This document shows positions 44,437-53,958 of a stretch of 64,000 nucleotides of DNA, one piece after another. A program made the translations under genes and the position numbers. The notes below the pieces were generated by a model. That model was not told the origin of the DNA. It did no database searches and saw only the letters and a program-made list of their open reading frames with translations. The stretch is from Carnobacterium maltaromaticum DSM 20342 (GTDB lineage Bacteria > Bacillota > Bacilli > Lactobacillales > Carnobacteriaceae), in the NCBI RefSeq assembly GCF_000744945.1, contig NZ_JQMX01000001.1:1736001-1800000 (forward strand), in the 5' to 3' direction. Positions within the stretch are counted from its first letter, which is position 1. Each line of letters begins with the position of its first letter.

Positions 44437-45531
44437 TTAATCTAAGATTTTAATTGTAACTGTACGACGTCCCCATTGTAAACATTCTGCTACAGAAGAG
44501 AAATGGACATCAATTTTATTTCCTTTAATTGCACCACCTGTATCAGCTGCAATCGCAACACCATAACCAGAAACCTCAACACGTGAACCAATTGGAATAA
44601 CACGAGGGTCAACGGCAATAACCTTTGGATTCACTCGTAAATCTGTTCCATTAGCTGTAAAGAAGCTTGAACCATTTTCAGCATATGAATAAGCAGTCGA
44701 TTCAACAATTATTGTTTTACCAGCGCCACCTGCACCTGATTGATCAGTAGGGTTGCTTGGAGCTGCTGGAGCAACAGCATCATTTGGAGCTGTATTTTGC
44801 GCAACCGCCGCAGTTGAAACTTTAGCAGCTTCTGCTTTTTTAGCTAACTCTTCAGCTTGTTTTTTCTTCGCTGCTTCATCATCTATACGAGCTTGTTCTG
44901 TACGTTTTTGTTCATCTAAAGCATTTAAAGCATCTTTATTTTCATCCATTGTTTTTTGTAAGCTAGCCATTTTTGTGTTTAACTCAGTTGTATCTTTGTT
45001 GACTTGCTCTTTTTGTTCAGCTAAAGTTGCTGCATCTTCACGTAATTTAGCTTCTAAATTTGTAAGTTCTTCTTGATCTTTTTTAGCTTCTTCTAAATTA
45101 TCGTTATCAGCAGATTGCAATCGATTGATAACATAAGCACGGTTTAAAAAGTCTGTTAAACTTTCAGATTCAAGAATCATTAATACCATACTTTTGTTTG
45201 CTTCAGATGTTTGAAGCGATTGTAATCTTTTTTTAGCTTGAGCAACACGCTCATCAACGTTTGCTTGTTTTGCTTTAATTTTTTCTGCTGTATCCTTCAA
45301 GCTTTCTTGTTTTTCAGAAACTTGTTGGTTTAAAGCTTCAATTTCCTTATTTTTATCATTTAATGAAACTAAAGTTTGGCTAATTTCACTATCTACAGTT
45401 GCCATTTTTGCTTGTTTTGCTTGTTGCTCTTTATTAATTTCGTCAAGTGACGCTGCGTATCCAACATTTGCTATTAGATTTACGCTTAGAAATGTAAGAA
45501 CCACGCTTACAACCAATTTTCGTAATTTCAC
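44437..45531 (-). CDS. Secreted coiled-coil protein with C-terminal 3D domain
   Basis: 364 residues. Signal peptide (1-26, ending GYAAS), a long coiled coil (about 28-235, rich in Lys, Glu, Gln), an Ala/Pro/Asn linker, then a 3D domain (about 275-364: VESTAYSYAENGSSFFTANG, VIAVDPRVIPIGSRVEV, AADTGGAIKGNKIDVHF). The conserved Asp residues of the 3D family are present, and the fold is a double-psi barrel like lytic transglycosylases, so it probably cuts peptidoglycan. GTG start. Similar Bacillus proteins (YocH type) belong to the WalR regulon; I see no clear WalR box here. Confidence 0.88.
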   Translation of the reverse strand: MKLRKLVVSVVLTFLSVNLIANVGYAASLDEINKEQQAKQAKMATVDSEISQTLVSLNDKNKEIEALNQQVSEKQESLKDTAEKIKAKQANVDERVAQAKKRLQSLQTSEANKSMVLMILESESLTDFLNRAYVINRLQSADNDNLEEAKKDQEELTNLEAKLREDAATLAEQKEQVNKDTTELNTKMASLQKTMDENKDALNALDEQKRTEQARIDDEAAKKKQAEELAKKAEAAKVSTAAVAQNTAPNDAVAPAAPSNPTDQSGAGGAGKTIIVESTAYSYAENGSSFFTANGTDLRVNPKVIAVDPRVIPIGSRVEVSGYGVAIAADTGGAIKGNKIDVHFSSVAECLQWGRRTVTIKILD

Positions 45532-45695
45532 TTATTTCGACAACACCCTTCATTTAGTAATACGATCTTACTTAATTGCTCCCCACATTATAACGAATAA
45601 TCAGCCTTGGTATATTTCACAAAGATTACTTTTTGTTACAATCGCATTTTAAAGGTATACTAAGAGTGTAATAAAAGATATTAGGAGGAGAAAAA

Positions 45696-46172
45696 ATGAT
45701 CAAAAATAGTTATTTTGCTAGCCCATTATTTTCTGAAATGGAGTTACGCTACAACCAACAACTTGTACAACAAATTAGAGCGGCATACCCTCAATTGGAG
45801 CTTTATGTTCCCCAAGAACAAATGGAAATTAATGATAAAAACGCCTATGCTGACTCCAAAGCGATTGCCCAATATGATACTAAGGCACTTTTAAACAGTC
45901 AATTAATGATTGCTGTTTTAGATGGTGCGACAATTGATGTTGGTGTCGCAACTGAAATCGGAGTGGCTTATCAAGCTGGTATTCCTATTCTCGGTCTCTA
46001 TACAGACTCTCGTCAACAAGGAGCCACAAACCCACACAAACTAGCGGCATTGCAAGAAGTGGCTGAATCACAATTTTCCTATGTAAACTTGTATACAGTC
46101 GGTTTAGTTAAGTTGAACGGTGCTATCTATAGCACGAGCTCTGATTTAATCACCGCTATCGGAAAATACTAA
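45696..46172 (+). CDS. Nucleoside 2-deoxyribosyltransferase
   Basis: A 158-residue enzyme that exchanges the base of 2-deoxyribonucleosides. NSYFASPLFSEMELRYN at the start, LNSQLMIAVLDGATIDVGVA in the middle with the active Asp in LDG, and TEIGVAYQAGIPILGLYTD with the nucleophilic Glu position are typical. AGGAGGAG lies before the ATG. Single gene with its own terminator; nucleoside salvage. Confidence 0.92.
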   Translation: MIKNSYFASPLFSEMELRYNQQLVQQIRAAYPQLELYVPQEQMEINDKNAYADSKAIAQYDTKALLNSQLMIAVLDGATIDVGVATEIGVAYQAGIPILGLYTDSRQQGATNPHKLAALQEVAESQFSYVNLYTVGLVKLNGAIYSTSSDLITAIGKY

Positions 46173-46186
46173 GGCTTTGCCTAAAT

Positions 46187-46219
46187 AAAAAAGAATGGAT
46201 TCACTCCATTCTTTTTTAT
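46187..46219 (+). terminator. Terminator of the deoxyribosyltransferase gene
   Basis: AAGAATGGA (46191-46199) pairs with TCCATTCTT (46205-46213) with flanking A and T runs. Confidence 0.85.
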
Positions 46220-46365
46220 CTTATAGAAAACAGAAGAATTTTCATAAAGTTTTATGTCAAAATGACTTGTAAACTCATTTTTAGTAACCAAAAAGTAATG
46301 TTAAAGAAATGAAAATGCAACATCCACTTCTAAATAGAGTATTTAATCCCCAAATACACTTATTT

Positions 46366-47124
46366 TCAGCCTTTTTTTCTAAATCTTTCCTGAATATCTT
46401 TTAATTCTTTGAAATTTTTAATTGTTGGCATATTTAATTTAGAATAAGCTCGCAACATTCTCTTTTGATTAAAATTTAATTTGGCAAAAGCTTTTTTTAA
46501 TTCGGTACTTTGCTTTAATTCTTCCATAACTGTTTGGCTTGTTTCCGTTATTTTTTCTACTAAATTATTTTTTCGTTCTTCAATTTCAACACTTAATTTT
46601 GCCAACTCTTTTTGGAAAGCTGCTAAAGTAAATACAGAGTAGATCAAATCAACTGTCATCAAAACAACAATTGCGACAGGTAAGAAAATCCCAAATTGAT
46701 TTATCAAAAATTGAACCCACTCACTGACAATCGGTTGCACAACTTTCACAATAAAAACACACCCGACTCCCCAAAATAATGAAATTGGTAACGCAATGCG
46801 ACCATTCAAATTCAATGGAACGTCATGATAGTCCCACCATGTGGTATGAAATAATTTCTCTAAACCATAACTAGTTACATATTCCAAAAGAGTAACTACC
46901 AAGGCTGAAAATACATATAAAAGGATGATATTTTGTTGATAAGGACTAATTAAAGATAAAACTGCTAATACCCCAAATCCATAAATCGGACAATATGGGC
47001 CAATTAAAAAACCCCGATAAACAAACTTTTTGGCTTTAATTGAACAATAAACTGTTTCCCATAACCAACCTATAAAGGCATAAATAAAGAATAAAAGAAC
47101 TATTTTTTCAAAAGTAATCTCCAT
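46366..47124 (-). CDS. CmpB-like putative ABC transporter permease
   Basis: 252 residues from the ATG at 47124 (AAGGAG upstream; an in-frame start at 47184 lacks a site). Five or so hydrophobic segments with FIYAFIGWLWETVYCSIKAK and RGFLIGPYCPIYGFGVLAVL, the signature of the PF06541 family called CmpB-like. The C-terminal 70 residues are a charged helix reaching into the cytoplasm. No ATPase is adjacent on this strand, and the family function is unproven. Confidence 0.83.
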   Translation of the reverse strand: MEITFEKIVLLFFIYAFIGWLWETVYCSIKAKKFVYRGFLIGPYCPIYGFGVLAVLSLISPYQQNIILLYVFSALVVTLLEYVTSYGLEKLFHTTWWDYHDVPLNLNGRIALPISLFWGVGCVFIVKVVQPIVSEWVQFLINQFGIFLPVAIVVLMTVDLIYSVFTLAAFQKELAKLSVEIEERKNNLVEKITETSQTVMEELKQSTELKKAFAKLNFNQKRMLRAYSKLNMPTIKNFKELKDIQERFRKKG

Positions 47125-47321
47125 CCCCTTGCTCCTTTCGTGTTGCTTTATTTTCATCATACGCGCTTGTTCATTTTTTATCAAGGATGACTCTTTTTAA
47201 CTTATATTCTAATGAGAATCTAGTATCAACTAATTTGTCCCCTTATGTTATACTTATTGAATAAAAAGTTTAGGGATACAATTAAAAATTAAATCCCTTG
47301 AGTATAGAAAGGAGTATTCAT

Positions 47322-49067
47322 TTGATTTCTTTATTACGTTATGCTAAAAAGTACCGACTCCAAATGGTAATTGGTCCTTTCTTTAAATTTGTAGAAGCCG
47401 TTTTCGAGTTATTTTTACCTCTGTTAATGGCCAAATTAATTGATAATGGGATAAACAAAGGAGATACGGCTTATATTTATAAAATGGGGGGCCTGATGCT
47501 GGCAATGTCGGTTATTGGCTTAATTTCCGTTTTTATTTGTCAATATTCCGCTTCGATTGCTTCACAAGGTTTTGGGACTGAACTTCGGAATGCCTTAATG
47601 CGCAAAATCAATACATTTTCTCACAAGGAAATTGACCATTTTGGTACAGCGACTTTGATTACGCGAGCAACTAATGATATTAACCAAATGCAGCTAGCTC
47701 TTGCTATGTTAATTCGTTTAGTGATTCGTGCTCCATTTTTAAGTATTGGTTCTCTGATTATGGCGATTTATGTTAGTCCTAAATTAGCTCTTGTTTTTGC
47801 CGTTCTATTGCCTCTATTTTGTCTAATTCTTTACTTTATTATGACAAAAACCATTCCTCTGTATAAAATTGTTCAAACGAAGGTTGATCGTCTAACACAA
47901 GTTGTTTCTGAGAATTTAAGTGGTGTTCGAGTGATTCGCGCCTTTGCCCGTAGCAAAAAAGAAAAGCAAAGAGCTGAAGATGTCAGTGATGAGTTGGCAA
48001 AGTCCTATATCCGTGTAGCAAATCTTTCGGCTTTAATGACCCCTGCTACCTCGTTAATCATGAATGCGGGTATTTTGATAATCCTTTACGTTGGAGGTTT
48101 CCAAGTTAATACAGGTAGTTTGATGCAAGGTGAAGTTTTAGCTTTAATCAACTATATTATGCAAATGCTATTAGCACTTATTATTGTGGCCAATCTAGTT
48201 GTCATATTTACTAAATCAGCGGCATCTGCTGCACGAATCAATGAAGTCCTAGATACTGATGTTAGTGTTGTTGAAAATGAATCTCCAACCTATCTGACAG
48301 CTATCGAAAATCAGACTGCTATTCAATTTAAGAATGTATCCTTTAAATATGCTGCTGCTAGCGCAAATGCCTTAGAAAATATTGAATTTAATTTATCGAA
48401 AGGGCAAATTTTAGGCGTGACTGGTCCTACAGGAAGTGGGAAAAGTACCCTAATTAATTTAATTCCACGATTCTATGATGTTACTGCTGGAACTCTTCTG
48501 ATTAACGGAACCAATGTTAATGAGTTTGATCTTCAAAGTTTGCGCCGCTCAATCGGTTATGTACCACAAAATAGTAGTTTATTTACTGGAACAATTGCTG
48601 AAAACTTAAGATGGGGTAAAGCGGATGCGACAGAAGCAGAATTGCAAATGGCTTTAGAAATTGCTCAAAGTGCCGATTTTGTTGCAAGCTTAAAAGACGG
48701 CTTAAACTCACCTGTTTTTGAAGGTGGTAAAAACTTTTCTGGTGGACAACGACAACGTCTAACGATTGCCCGAGCATTAGTTAGCCAACCGGATATTCTA
48801 ATTTTAGATGATTCCTTAAGTGCCTTGGACTACCAAACTGATTTAAATTTGAGAAGAGCTCTAGCTAGCCGCTTAACAAATACTACTGTTGTCATCGTTT
48901 CGCAACGTATTAGTTCGATTCAAACAGCCGATCAAATCCTTGTACTAAACGATGGAAAGCTAGCTAATAGTGGTACTCATAAGCAATTATTAGCTGAATC
49001 AGATATTTATCGTCAAATTTATGACTCTCAAAGTGAGACTGAAACTGACGTTAAGGAGGTTCATTAA
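47322..49067 (+). CDS. Heterodimeric ABC exporter, first half (BmrC/LmrC-like)
   Basis: 581 residues: six membrane segments, then an ATPase domain from about 345. Walker A GPTGSGKST, signature NFSGGQRQRLTIARAL, Walker B ILILDDSLSALD. The usual catalytic Glu after Walker B is Asp, marking a degenerate ATP site as in BmrCD and LmrCD multidrug exporters. The start is a TTG at 47322, 7 bases after AAGGAG; a longer frame from 47298 would put that site inside the gene. The stop is one base before the next start. Confidence 0.92.
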   Translation: MISLLRYAKKYRLQMVIGPFFKFVEAVFELFLPLLMAKLIDNGINKGDTAYIYKMGGLMLAMSVIGLISVFICQYSASIASQGFGTELRNALMRKINTFSHKEIDHFGTATLITRATNDINQMQLALAMLIRLVIRAPFLSIGSLIMAIYVSPKLALVFAVLLPLFCLILYFIMTKTIPLYKIVQTKVDRLTQVVSENLSGVRVIRAFARSKKEKQRAEDVSDELAKSYIRVANLSALMTPATSLIMNAGILIILYVGGFQVNTGSLMQGEVLALINYIMQMLLALIIVANLVVIFTKSAASAARINEVLDTDVSVVENESPTYLTAIENQTAIQFKNVSFKYAAASANALENIEFNLSKGQILGVTGPTGSGKSTLINLIPRFYDVTAGTLLINGTNVNEFDLQSLRRSIGYVPQNSSLFTGTIAENLRWGKADATEAELQMALEIAQSADFVASLKDGLNSPVFEGGKNFSGGQRQRLTIARALVSQPDILILDDSLSALDYQTDLNLRRALASRLTNTTVVIVSQRISSIQTADQILVLNDGKLANSGTHKQLLAESDIYRQIYDSQSETETDVKEVH

Positions 49068-49068
49068 T

Positions 49069-50820
49069 ATGCAAAATAAAAAAATCAATCCAAGTGATTT
49101 AAAACGACTTTTACCTTTTATGACTCATTATAAAATGCCTATTTTCGCTGCTTTATTTTGTGGCTTAATCGGAGGTAGCGCTACAGTTGCTGCAACTTAC
49201 TATACAGGAAAAGGAATCGACGCGATTGTTGGAAAAGGTCAAGTTGAGTTTAGCAAGCTTTTCCATGTTCTTTGGTTATTGGCTGCCGTTTACTTGTTAG
49301 CAATAATTACCCAATGGATGATCAATTATTTTTCTAATCAGGTTTCCTATAATGCCATTAAAGACTTGCGTATTAAAACCTTTGATAAACTAAACGAACT
49401 TCCCTTAAGCTTTTTTGATAATACCCCACATGGGACAATTATCAGTCGCTTTACAAATGATTTAGATAGTATTTCAGATGCGGTTAGTCTAACTTTAAAC
49501 AATTTATTTTCTGGGGTAATCGTGGTCTTTGCTTCACTAGGTTTTATGCTTTATCTTAGTCCACTTTTAACGTTAATTGTTTTAGTGACAACGCCTTTAA
49601 TTTTTCTGATTGCTTGTATTGTAGCTCGACTTTCACAAAAAAACTTCACTCAGCAACAACGAATTGTGGGCGAAATTTCTGGATTTGTATCTGAGATGGT
49701 TACCAATCAAAAAGTCGTCAAAGCTTTTAATCAAGAAGACTACGTTCAAGGTAATTTCGAACAAATTAATAATCGCTTGTACACTTGGGGACGTAAAGCA
49801 CAATTCACTTCGTCCATCACCAATCCTTCTGCTCGTTTTGTCGATCACCTTGCGTATCTTTTAATCGGAACAATCGGTGGTATTTTAGTTGTAACAGGAA
49901 ATCGTAGTATCACGGTTGGTGTCGTCTCAAGTTTTATTATTTACTCTTCTCAATTTTCTAAACCTTTCATTGAGTTATCTGGGATTACAACACAGATTCA
50001 AACAGCTGCTGCAGGATTAAGGCGTGTTTTTGAAGTTCTTGATGCTGTTCCAGAAATCCCAGATGCTACAAATGCCACAACTCTAACAACAATTGACGGA
50101 AATGTGGCATTCGACCATGTTTATTTCTCCTACCAACAAGATCGCCCGCTAATCCAAGACTTAAATCTAAGTGTTGCTGCAGGTGAAACAATCGCAATTG
50201 TTGGGCAAACCGGTGCAGGAAAATCGACATTGGTTAACTTATTGATGCGTTTCTATGAGTTAGATCAAGGGAGCATTAAAATTGATGGTACAGATATCAA
50301 AAAATATACACGAGACAGTTTAAGACGTTCCTTTGGTATGGTGCTGCAAGATACTTGGTTATTTTCAGGATCCATTAAAGAAAATATTGCATATGGTCAT
50401 CCGACAGCTAGTGAAGAGGAAATTATCCAGGCAGCAAAAGCTGCTTTAGCTCACGCTTTTATTATAAAAATGCCTCAAGGGTATGACACAATTATTGGCA
50501 GTGGTGGAGTTTCTATTTCTTCTGGTCAGCGTCAACTTTTAACCATTGCTAGAACCATGCTTAGCGATCCGCCAATGTTAATTTTAGATGAAGCAACCAG
50601 TTCCGTTGATACCTTAACTGAACAACAGATTCAAACAGCTTTTCTAAGAATAATGAAGGGGCGAACCAGTTTTGTCATTGCTCATCGTTTGTCGACGATT
50701 CGTGAAGCAGATTTAATTTTAGTGATGGATAAAGGCATGATTGTTGAAACTGGAACTCATGACGAGTTGCTAAAAATAGATAGTTACTATCATCGTTTAT
50801 ATGCTGCACAATTTGAATAA
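49069..50820 (+). CDS. Heterodimeric ABC exporter, second half (BmrD/LmrD-like)
   Basis: 583 residues: six membrane segments and an ATPase domain. Walker A GQTGAGKST, signature SSGQRQLLTIART (first Gly replaced by Ser), Walker B MLILDEATSSVD with the catalytic Glu intact. A degenerate signature here and a degenerate Walker B in the partner fit a heterodimer with one active site. ATG at 49069 follows AAGGAGG; an upstream frame start at 49021 lies in the previous gene. Export of drugs or lipids is likely. Confidence 0.93.
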   Translation: MQNKKINPSDLKRLLPFMTHYKMPIFAALFCGLIGGSATVAATYYTGKGIDAIVGKGQVEFSKLFHVLWLLAAVYLLAIITQWMINYFSNQVSYNAIKDLRIKTFDKLNELPLSFFDNTPHGTIISRFTNDLDSISDAVSLTLNNLFSGVIVVFASLGFMLYLSPLLTLIVLVTTPLIFLIACIVARLSQKNFTQQQRIVGEISGFVSEMVTNQKVVKAFNQEDYVQGNFEQINNRLYTWGRKAQFTSSITNPSARFVDHLAYLLIGTIGGILVVTGNRSITVGVVSSFIIYSSQFSKPFIELSGITTQIQTAAAGLRRVFEVLDAVPEIPDATNATTLTTIDGNVAFDHVYFSYQQDRPLIQDLNLSVAAGETIAIVGQTGAGKSTLVNLLMRFYELDQGSIKIDGTDIKKYTRDSLRRSFGMVLQDTWLFSGSIKENIAYGHPTASEEEIIQAAKAALAHAFIIKMPQGYDTIIGSGGVSISSGQRQLLTIARTMLSDPPMLILDEATSSVDTLTEQQIQTAFLRIMKGRTSFVIAHRLSTIREADLILVMDKGMIVETGTHDELLKIDSYYHRLYAAQFE

Positions 50821-50865
50821 ACTGCAAAAAAAGATTGAAAACAGTCGTGTTTTTGTAGTGATCCT

Positions 50866-50899
50866 AAAAAACAGAGTAGATTTTCTACTCTGTTTTTTT
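50866..50899 (+). terminator. Terminator of the ABC exporter operon
   Basis: AAAAAACAGAGTAGA pairs with TCTACTCTGTTTTTT around TTT. The same hairpin occurs at 55716-55750. Confidence 0.92.
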
Positions 50900-51001
50900 A
50901 TGTAGTGAAGCTCATTTTATTTGTAAACTTATCGAGGCTTTGCTAATATAAATTATGACAGGCAAGTTATTTTAAATTGTCACTATTTATCACGAATATA
51001 A

Positions 51002-51193
51002 CTAACTGCTTTTGAAAAATAGTTTGATTTTAGTAGAAGTAAAACTAGGGGTTAGAAAATATGTTCCGTTGCAAACCTCACACATATATAATTGGACTTC
51101 TCGTAAAGATAGTTTTTTAAAACCCTTTTCAAAAAACAAGAAATTCACTCTATCTTCTTTCGCTACTGATTTGTAAGCCAAACAATCAGGACT
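51002..51193 (-). other. Open remnant frame with a CxxC motif (possible gene debris)
   Basis: A 63-codon open stretch on the minus strand without ATG at its head, containing SLREVQLYMCEVCNGTYFL and a basic hydrophobic end. It lies just beyond the serine recombinase fragment on the same strand. It may be the rest of a decayed mobile-element gene. I cannot name the family. Confidence 0.35.
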
Positions 51194-51227
51194 TCAGACT
51201 CTATTAATTTAATTAACTCAATTTATT

Positions 51228-51305
51228 CTACCTTGCTTGAATCGCAGTTTCTTGTCTAGCTAAATTTTGATCTACAGCGGACACTCTTAAATAAGCCAAC
51301 TACAT
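51228..51305 (-). pseudogene. Serine recombinase (resolvase/invertase) N-terminal fragment
   Basis: After GGAGGG and an ATG at 51305, the frame reads a stop codon at position 2 and then LAYLRVSAVDQNLARQETAI before a second stop at 51228. YxRVSxxDQNLxRQ is the start of the resolvase catalytic domain, with the nucleophilic Ser in RVSAVDQN. Only 24 residues remain of about 190, so this is a degraded copy. Confidence 0.75.
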
Positions 51306-51366
51306 AACGAAATCCCTCCATTTTTATAAATTCAAAAGACCATGTCTAAGGATACGCTTAGTATAC

Positions 51367-51402
51367 AAAAATAAACGCTGAAAAATCAGCGTTTATTTTT
51401 AT
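51367..51402. terminator. Bidirectional terminator hairpin
   Basis: AAAAATAAACGCTGA pairs with TCAGCGTTTATTTTT around AAAA. It is 100 bases beyond the DUF3139 gene and upstream of the recombinase debris. Confidence 0.85.
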
Positions 51403-51499
51403 CTTCCTATTGTATCCTTGAAGTGTACTTAAAAGAAACAATGCTTTATTAAAATATGTGCTTAAATATTTAAAAAGACAACAACTCAAGGATATAAAT

Positions 51500-51859
51500 T
51501 CATTTTAAAGATTTCTCTATTTTTTCTTCATACAGGTTTTTATTATATTTAGCTGGATTATTCATATAATCATCCGTTAAAAATTCTATATCTTCTTGAA
51601 TATCATTCGTTTTAAAACGATATTCAAAGTTGTATTGATAGTTTTTGTCATCTTTCATAATAACACTCAAATTCCAACGATCTGTTGAGTAAGAGTAATG
51701 AATATCTTCTTTTTCAATTAAATCTAGTGGGAATCCTTTATCTTCCATATAATGGTGAATACGGTTTGTTGCTACTTTAGTTTTAACTTGTTTGTTTATT
51801 GAATAATAAATAATAATGCAAAAAACAACAGCTAATAAAATTAATATCTTATTTTTCAT
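51500..51859 (-). CDS. DUF3139-type small membrane-anchored protein
   Basis: 119 residues with one N-terminal membrane segment (about 4-21), then a charged domain with RIHHYMEDKGFPLDLIEKED and YNFEYRFKTNDIQEDIEFL. This fits the DUF3139 family common in Gram-positive accessory regions. Function unknown. AGGAG lies before the ATG at 51859. It is divergent from the secreted NlpC/P60-like gene, 68 bases away. Confidence 0.72.
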   Translation of the reverse strand: MKNKILILLAVVFCIIIYYSINKQVKTKVATNRIHHYMEDKGFPLDLIEKEDIHYSYSTDRWNLSVIMKDDKNYQYNFEYRFKTNDIQEDIEFLTDDYMNNPAKYNKNLYEEKIEKSLK

Positions 51860-51927
51860 AGTAATAACTCCTCGATACTTGTATAATATAAGTATAACAC
51901 AAAAATAAATTTGAAGGAGTTTTTAAA

Positions 51928-52719
51928 ATGAAAAAAATTGTTGTCGGTTTTGCTTTTTTGTTGTTTTTTATGGTCCCCCTGAACGTTTATGCTAATTCCC
52001 CTTCTACTCCACAAGACATTGTTCCTAAATTAGTTTCTGGTGAAATAAACTTATCTTCGTTAACTAATGAAGATTTAACAAGTGCCTATAACTACTATAT
52101 ACAAATTGGAGAATTACAAGGTATAAGCTTCAACGATTGGGAAATCGCTTTAAAAGAAGGTTTAGATGCACCTGTTGATCCTCCCATGCCTATTAATACA
52201 AATCTTAGAGCCAGTCCATTACAGTCTGGAGATTATATAATTGTTCCAGGGGAAAGTTCCGCTGGAGGTTTAGTTGGCCATAATGGAATTGTAGTTGGTC
52301 CGGATAGTATACTTCATTCTCCTGGTGGGACTAGTTCAGGTCAAGCAACTGTTATTATGACAATAAAGCAATTTACGAATAAATATGGATTTGGAAACTC
52401 ACGACTGTATCGACCAAAGAGACTTTCACTAGGAAGTGTTAATATGATGGCAGGTTGGTATGCTCTTTCTACTACTTTTAACAGTAATGGTAGTTTAACA
52501 GTTCGAAATAGATCAATTGATTATTCTATTATAGAGGGCTCAAAAAATTTACAAGCGCCTAGCCCAACCTATTGTTCAAAATTAGTATATCAAGCTTATG
52601 CCTATGGTACTGGGGGCTCGCCTATTGTTCCTCAACCTCCAGTTAAAGTTGGATTAGTTGCCCCAAGATCATTAGGTAACTATTTTACCCAAACACCTGA
52701 CTATATTGGTAGCTTTTAG
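51928..52719 (+). CDS. Secreted permuted NlpC/P60-like (YiiX/YaeF type) protein
   Basis: 263 residues with a signal peptide (1-23, ending VYANS). GDYIIVPGESSAGGLVGHNG carries a conserved His (GHNGIVV), ILHSPGG follows, and a Cys in TYCSKLVYQAYAYGTGG comes late. His before Cys matches the circularly permuted NlpC/P60 amidase/lipase group. The substrate could be wall peptide or lipid. AAGGAG lies before the ATG. Own terminator. It lies in the accessory stretch next to recombinase debris. Confidence 0.75.
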   Translation: MKKIVVGFAFLLFFMVPLNVYANSPSTPQDIVPKLVSGEINLSSLTNEDLTSAYNYYIQIGELQGISFNDWEIALKEGLDAPVDPPMPINTNLRASPLQSGDYIIVPGESSAGGLVGHNGIVVGPDSILHSPGGTSSGQATVIMTIKQFTNKYGFGNSRLYRPKRLSLGSVNMMAGWYALSTTFNSNGSLTVRNRSIDYSIIEGSKNLQAPSPTYCSKLVYQAYAYGTGGSPIVPQPPVKVGLVAPRSLGNYFTQTPDYIGSF

Positions 52720-52827
52720 ATTTCATCATTAATATAAAACATTATCTATTGAGTTTGAATAAAGGAAAATAAGCCCAGAGTAAGACTCCATCTTAAAGTG
52801 GAAAAAATTTTCATAGAAATAATAATA

Positions 52828-52873
52828 GCATGAAATCATCAGTTTAAAAAATGGATTTCATGCTTATTTTTAT
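52828..52873 (+). terminator. Probable terminator of the NlpC/P60-like gene
   Basis: GCATGAAATC (52828-52837) pairs with GATTTCATGC (52854-52863), then TTATTTTTATTT. Confidence 0.78.
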
Positions 52874-52945
52874 TTGGCTATCCTGGGGATCAATATTATT
52901 ATTGCTAGCAGTTAAACCTATCTATAACAAACATAATCGCATACT

Positions 52946-52990
52946 AAAAAACACTCCAATTACGTGCCGATATAATTGGAGTGTTTTTAG
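52946..52990. terminator. Bidirectional terminator near the XRE regulator
   Basis: A 16-bp stem, AAAAACACTCCAATTA with TAATTGGAGTGTTTTT, about 55 bases past the regulator stop. Confidence 0.88.
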
Positions 52991-53044
52991 CGTTTCTATC
53001 AATATATATTTGTGTACATGATCGATACAATTATACAAGTGAAA

Positions 53045-53929
53045 CTAGTACATAAAGTGGGAGACATTGTAAAGTTTTATATCACTTTTAACTGTTTCTA
53101 TCACTTCATTATTTTTATTCATCATAGCCATTGCCGCTGCAAAGAAATAGAACTTTTCAGCTTCAGTAACTTGTTCTAATTGTTGTAGATTATAAGCCTT
53201 CTCATACATTAAGTATTCCAGCCCATTCATACTATCATCCAATTGCTGCAAAGCAATTCCCATTGAACTTAAACTCACAGCTTTTTCATAGTTTTTCATT
53301 TTGGAATATATTTTTGCAGAGTTAAAATAGGTTCTAACGATATCATTTGTATCACTTTTTTCATAGCCTTCAGCTACAAACTCATCAAGAGTATTCAAGG
53401 TTCTTTCTGTGTATACCAAGGCTTTTTCATCTTCGTCATTCATCGAGTAAGCAATTGAAACGCCACTCAATCCCAAGACATCATAAATAGATATGTAGCC
53501 TTCTCCTTGAGTATCATTAGACAAGTTAAAGTAAAAAAGTGCATCTGAGAAATTATGAAATGCCACTAAACTAGTAATACCTTTATAGTAGTAATATTCC
53601 TTTTTTTCATTTATTGTTTCTAATTCTGCTTCATTAATTTCTTTAAGTAAAGCTGCTGCTTCTTTGTGATTTGATTGACTACATAAAACTTTAACTTTCT
53701 TCATTATTTTGCCATTTTTCGTTGTATTTTCGCCCATTAAATAATAAAGCTCATCAATATCAATATCCAAACGATCTGCAATCGCTAAAAGTAAGGTAAT
53801 TGCTGGAATCTTACCAGCCTTTTCTATATTACTGATTGTTGCCTGCGTACAAATACCTTCAGCTAATTCTTGTTGCGTCATGTTTTTTTTCAATCGACCT
53901 GCTTTAATAGCTTCCCCTAAACTTTTCAA
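53045..53929 (-). CDS. XRE regulator with TPR domain (Rgg/PlcR-like)
   Basis: 294 residues. The HTH is at about 5-60 (NMTQQELAEGICTQATISNI, then EKAGKIPAITLLLAIADRLD), followed by helical TPR-like repeats to the end (GITSLVAFHNFSDALFYFNL, YSKMKNYEKAVSLSSMGIAL, YLMYEKAYNLQQLEQVTEAE). This layout is that of RRNPP-type peptide-sensing regulators such as PlcR and Rgg. The start is TTG after GGGGG. A 22-codon gene lies divergently 102 bases away, and the promoters overlap, so a regulator-peptide pair is likely. Confidence 0.88.
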   Translation of the reverse strand: MKSLGEAIKAGRLKKNMTQQELAEGICTQATISNIEKAGKIPAITLLLAIADRLDIDIDELYYLMGENTTKNGKIMKKVKVLCSQSNHKEAAALLKEINEAELETINEKKEYYYYKGITSLVAFHNFSDALFYFNLSNDTQGEGYISIYDVLGLSGVSIAYSMNDEDEKALVYTERTLNTLDEFVAEGYEKSDTNDIVRTYFNSAKIYSKMKNYEKAVSLSSMGIALQQLDDSMNGLEYLMYEKAYNLQQLEQVTEAEKFYFFAAAMAMMNKNNEVIETVKSDIKLYNVSHFMY

Positions 53930-53958
53930 TTTTTTTCCCCCTTATTCTTTATATCTCC

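Noticed and set aside
44753..45076. 107-codon plus-strand ORF rich in Ala, Ser and Phe
   Set aside because: It is the complement of the Ala/Lys/Glu-rich coiled coil of the 3D-domain protein; composition is an artefact of the opposite strand.
45600..45660. WalR box in front of the 3D-domain protein gene
   Set aside because: TGTAAC is followed by only an approximate second half with wrong spacing (AGTAAT after four bases), so it was not listed as a feature.
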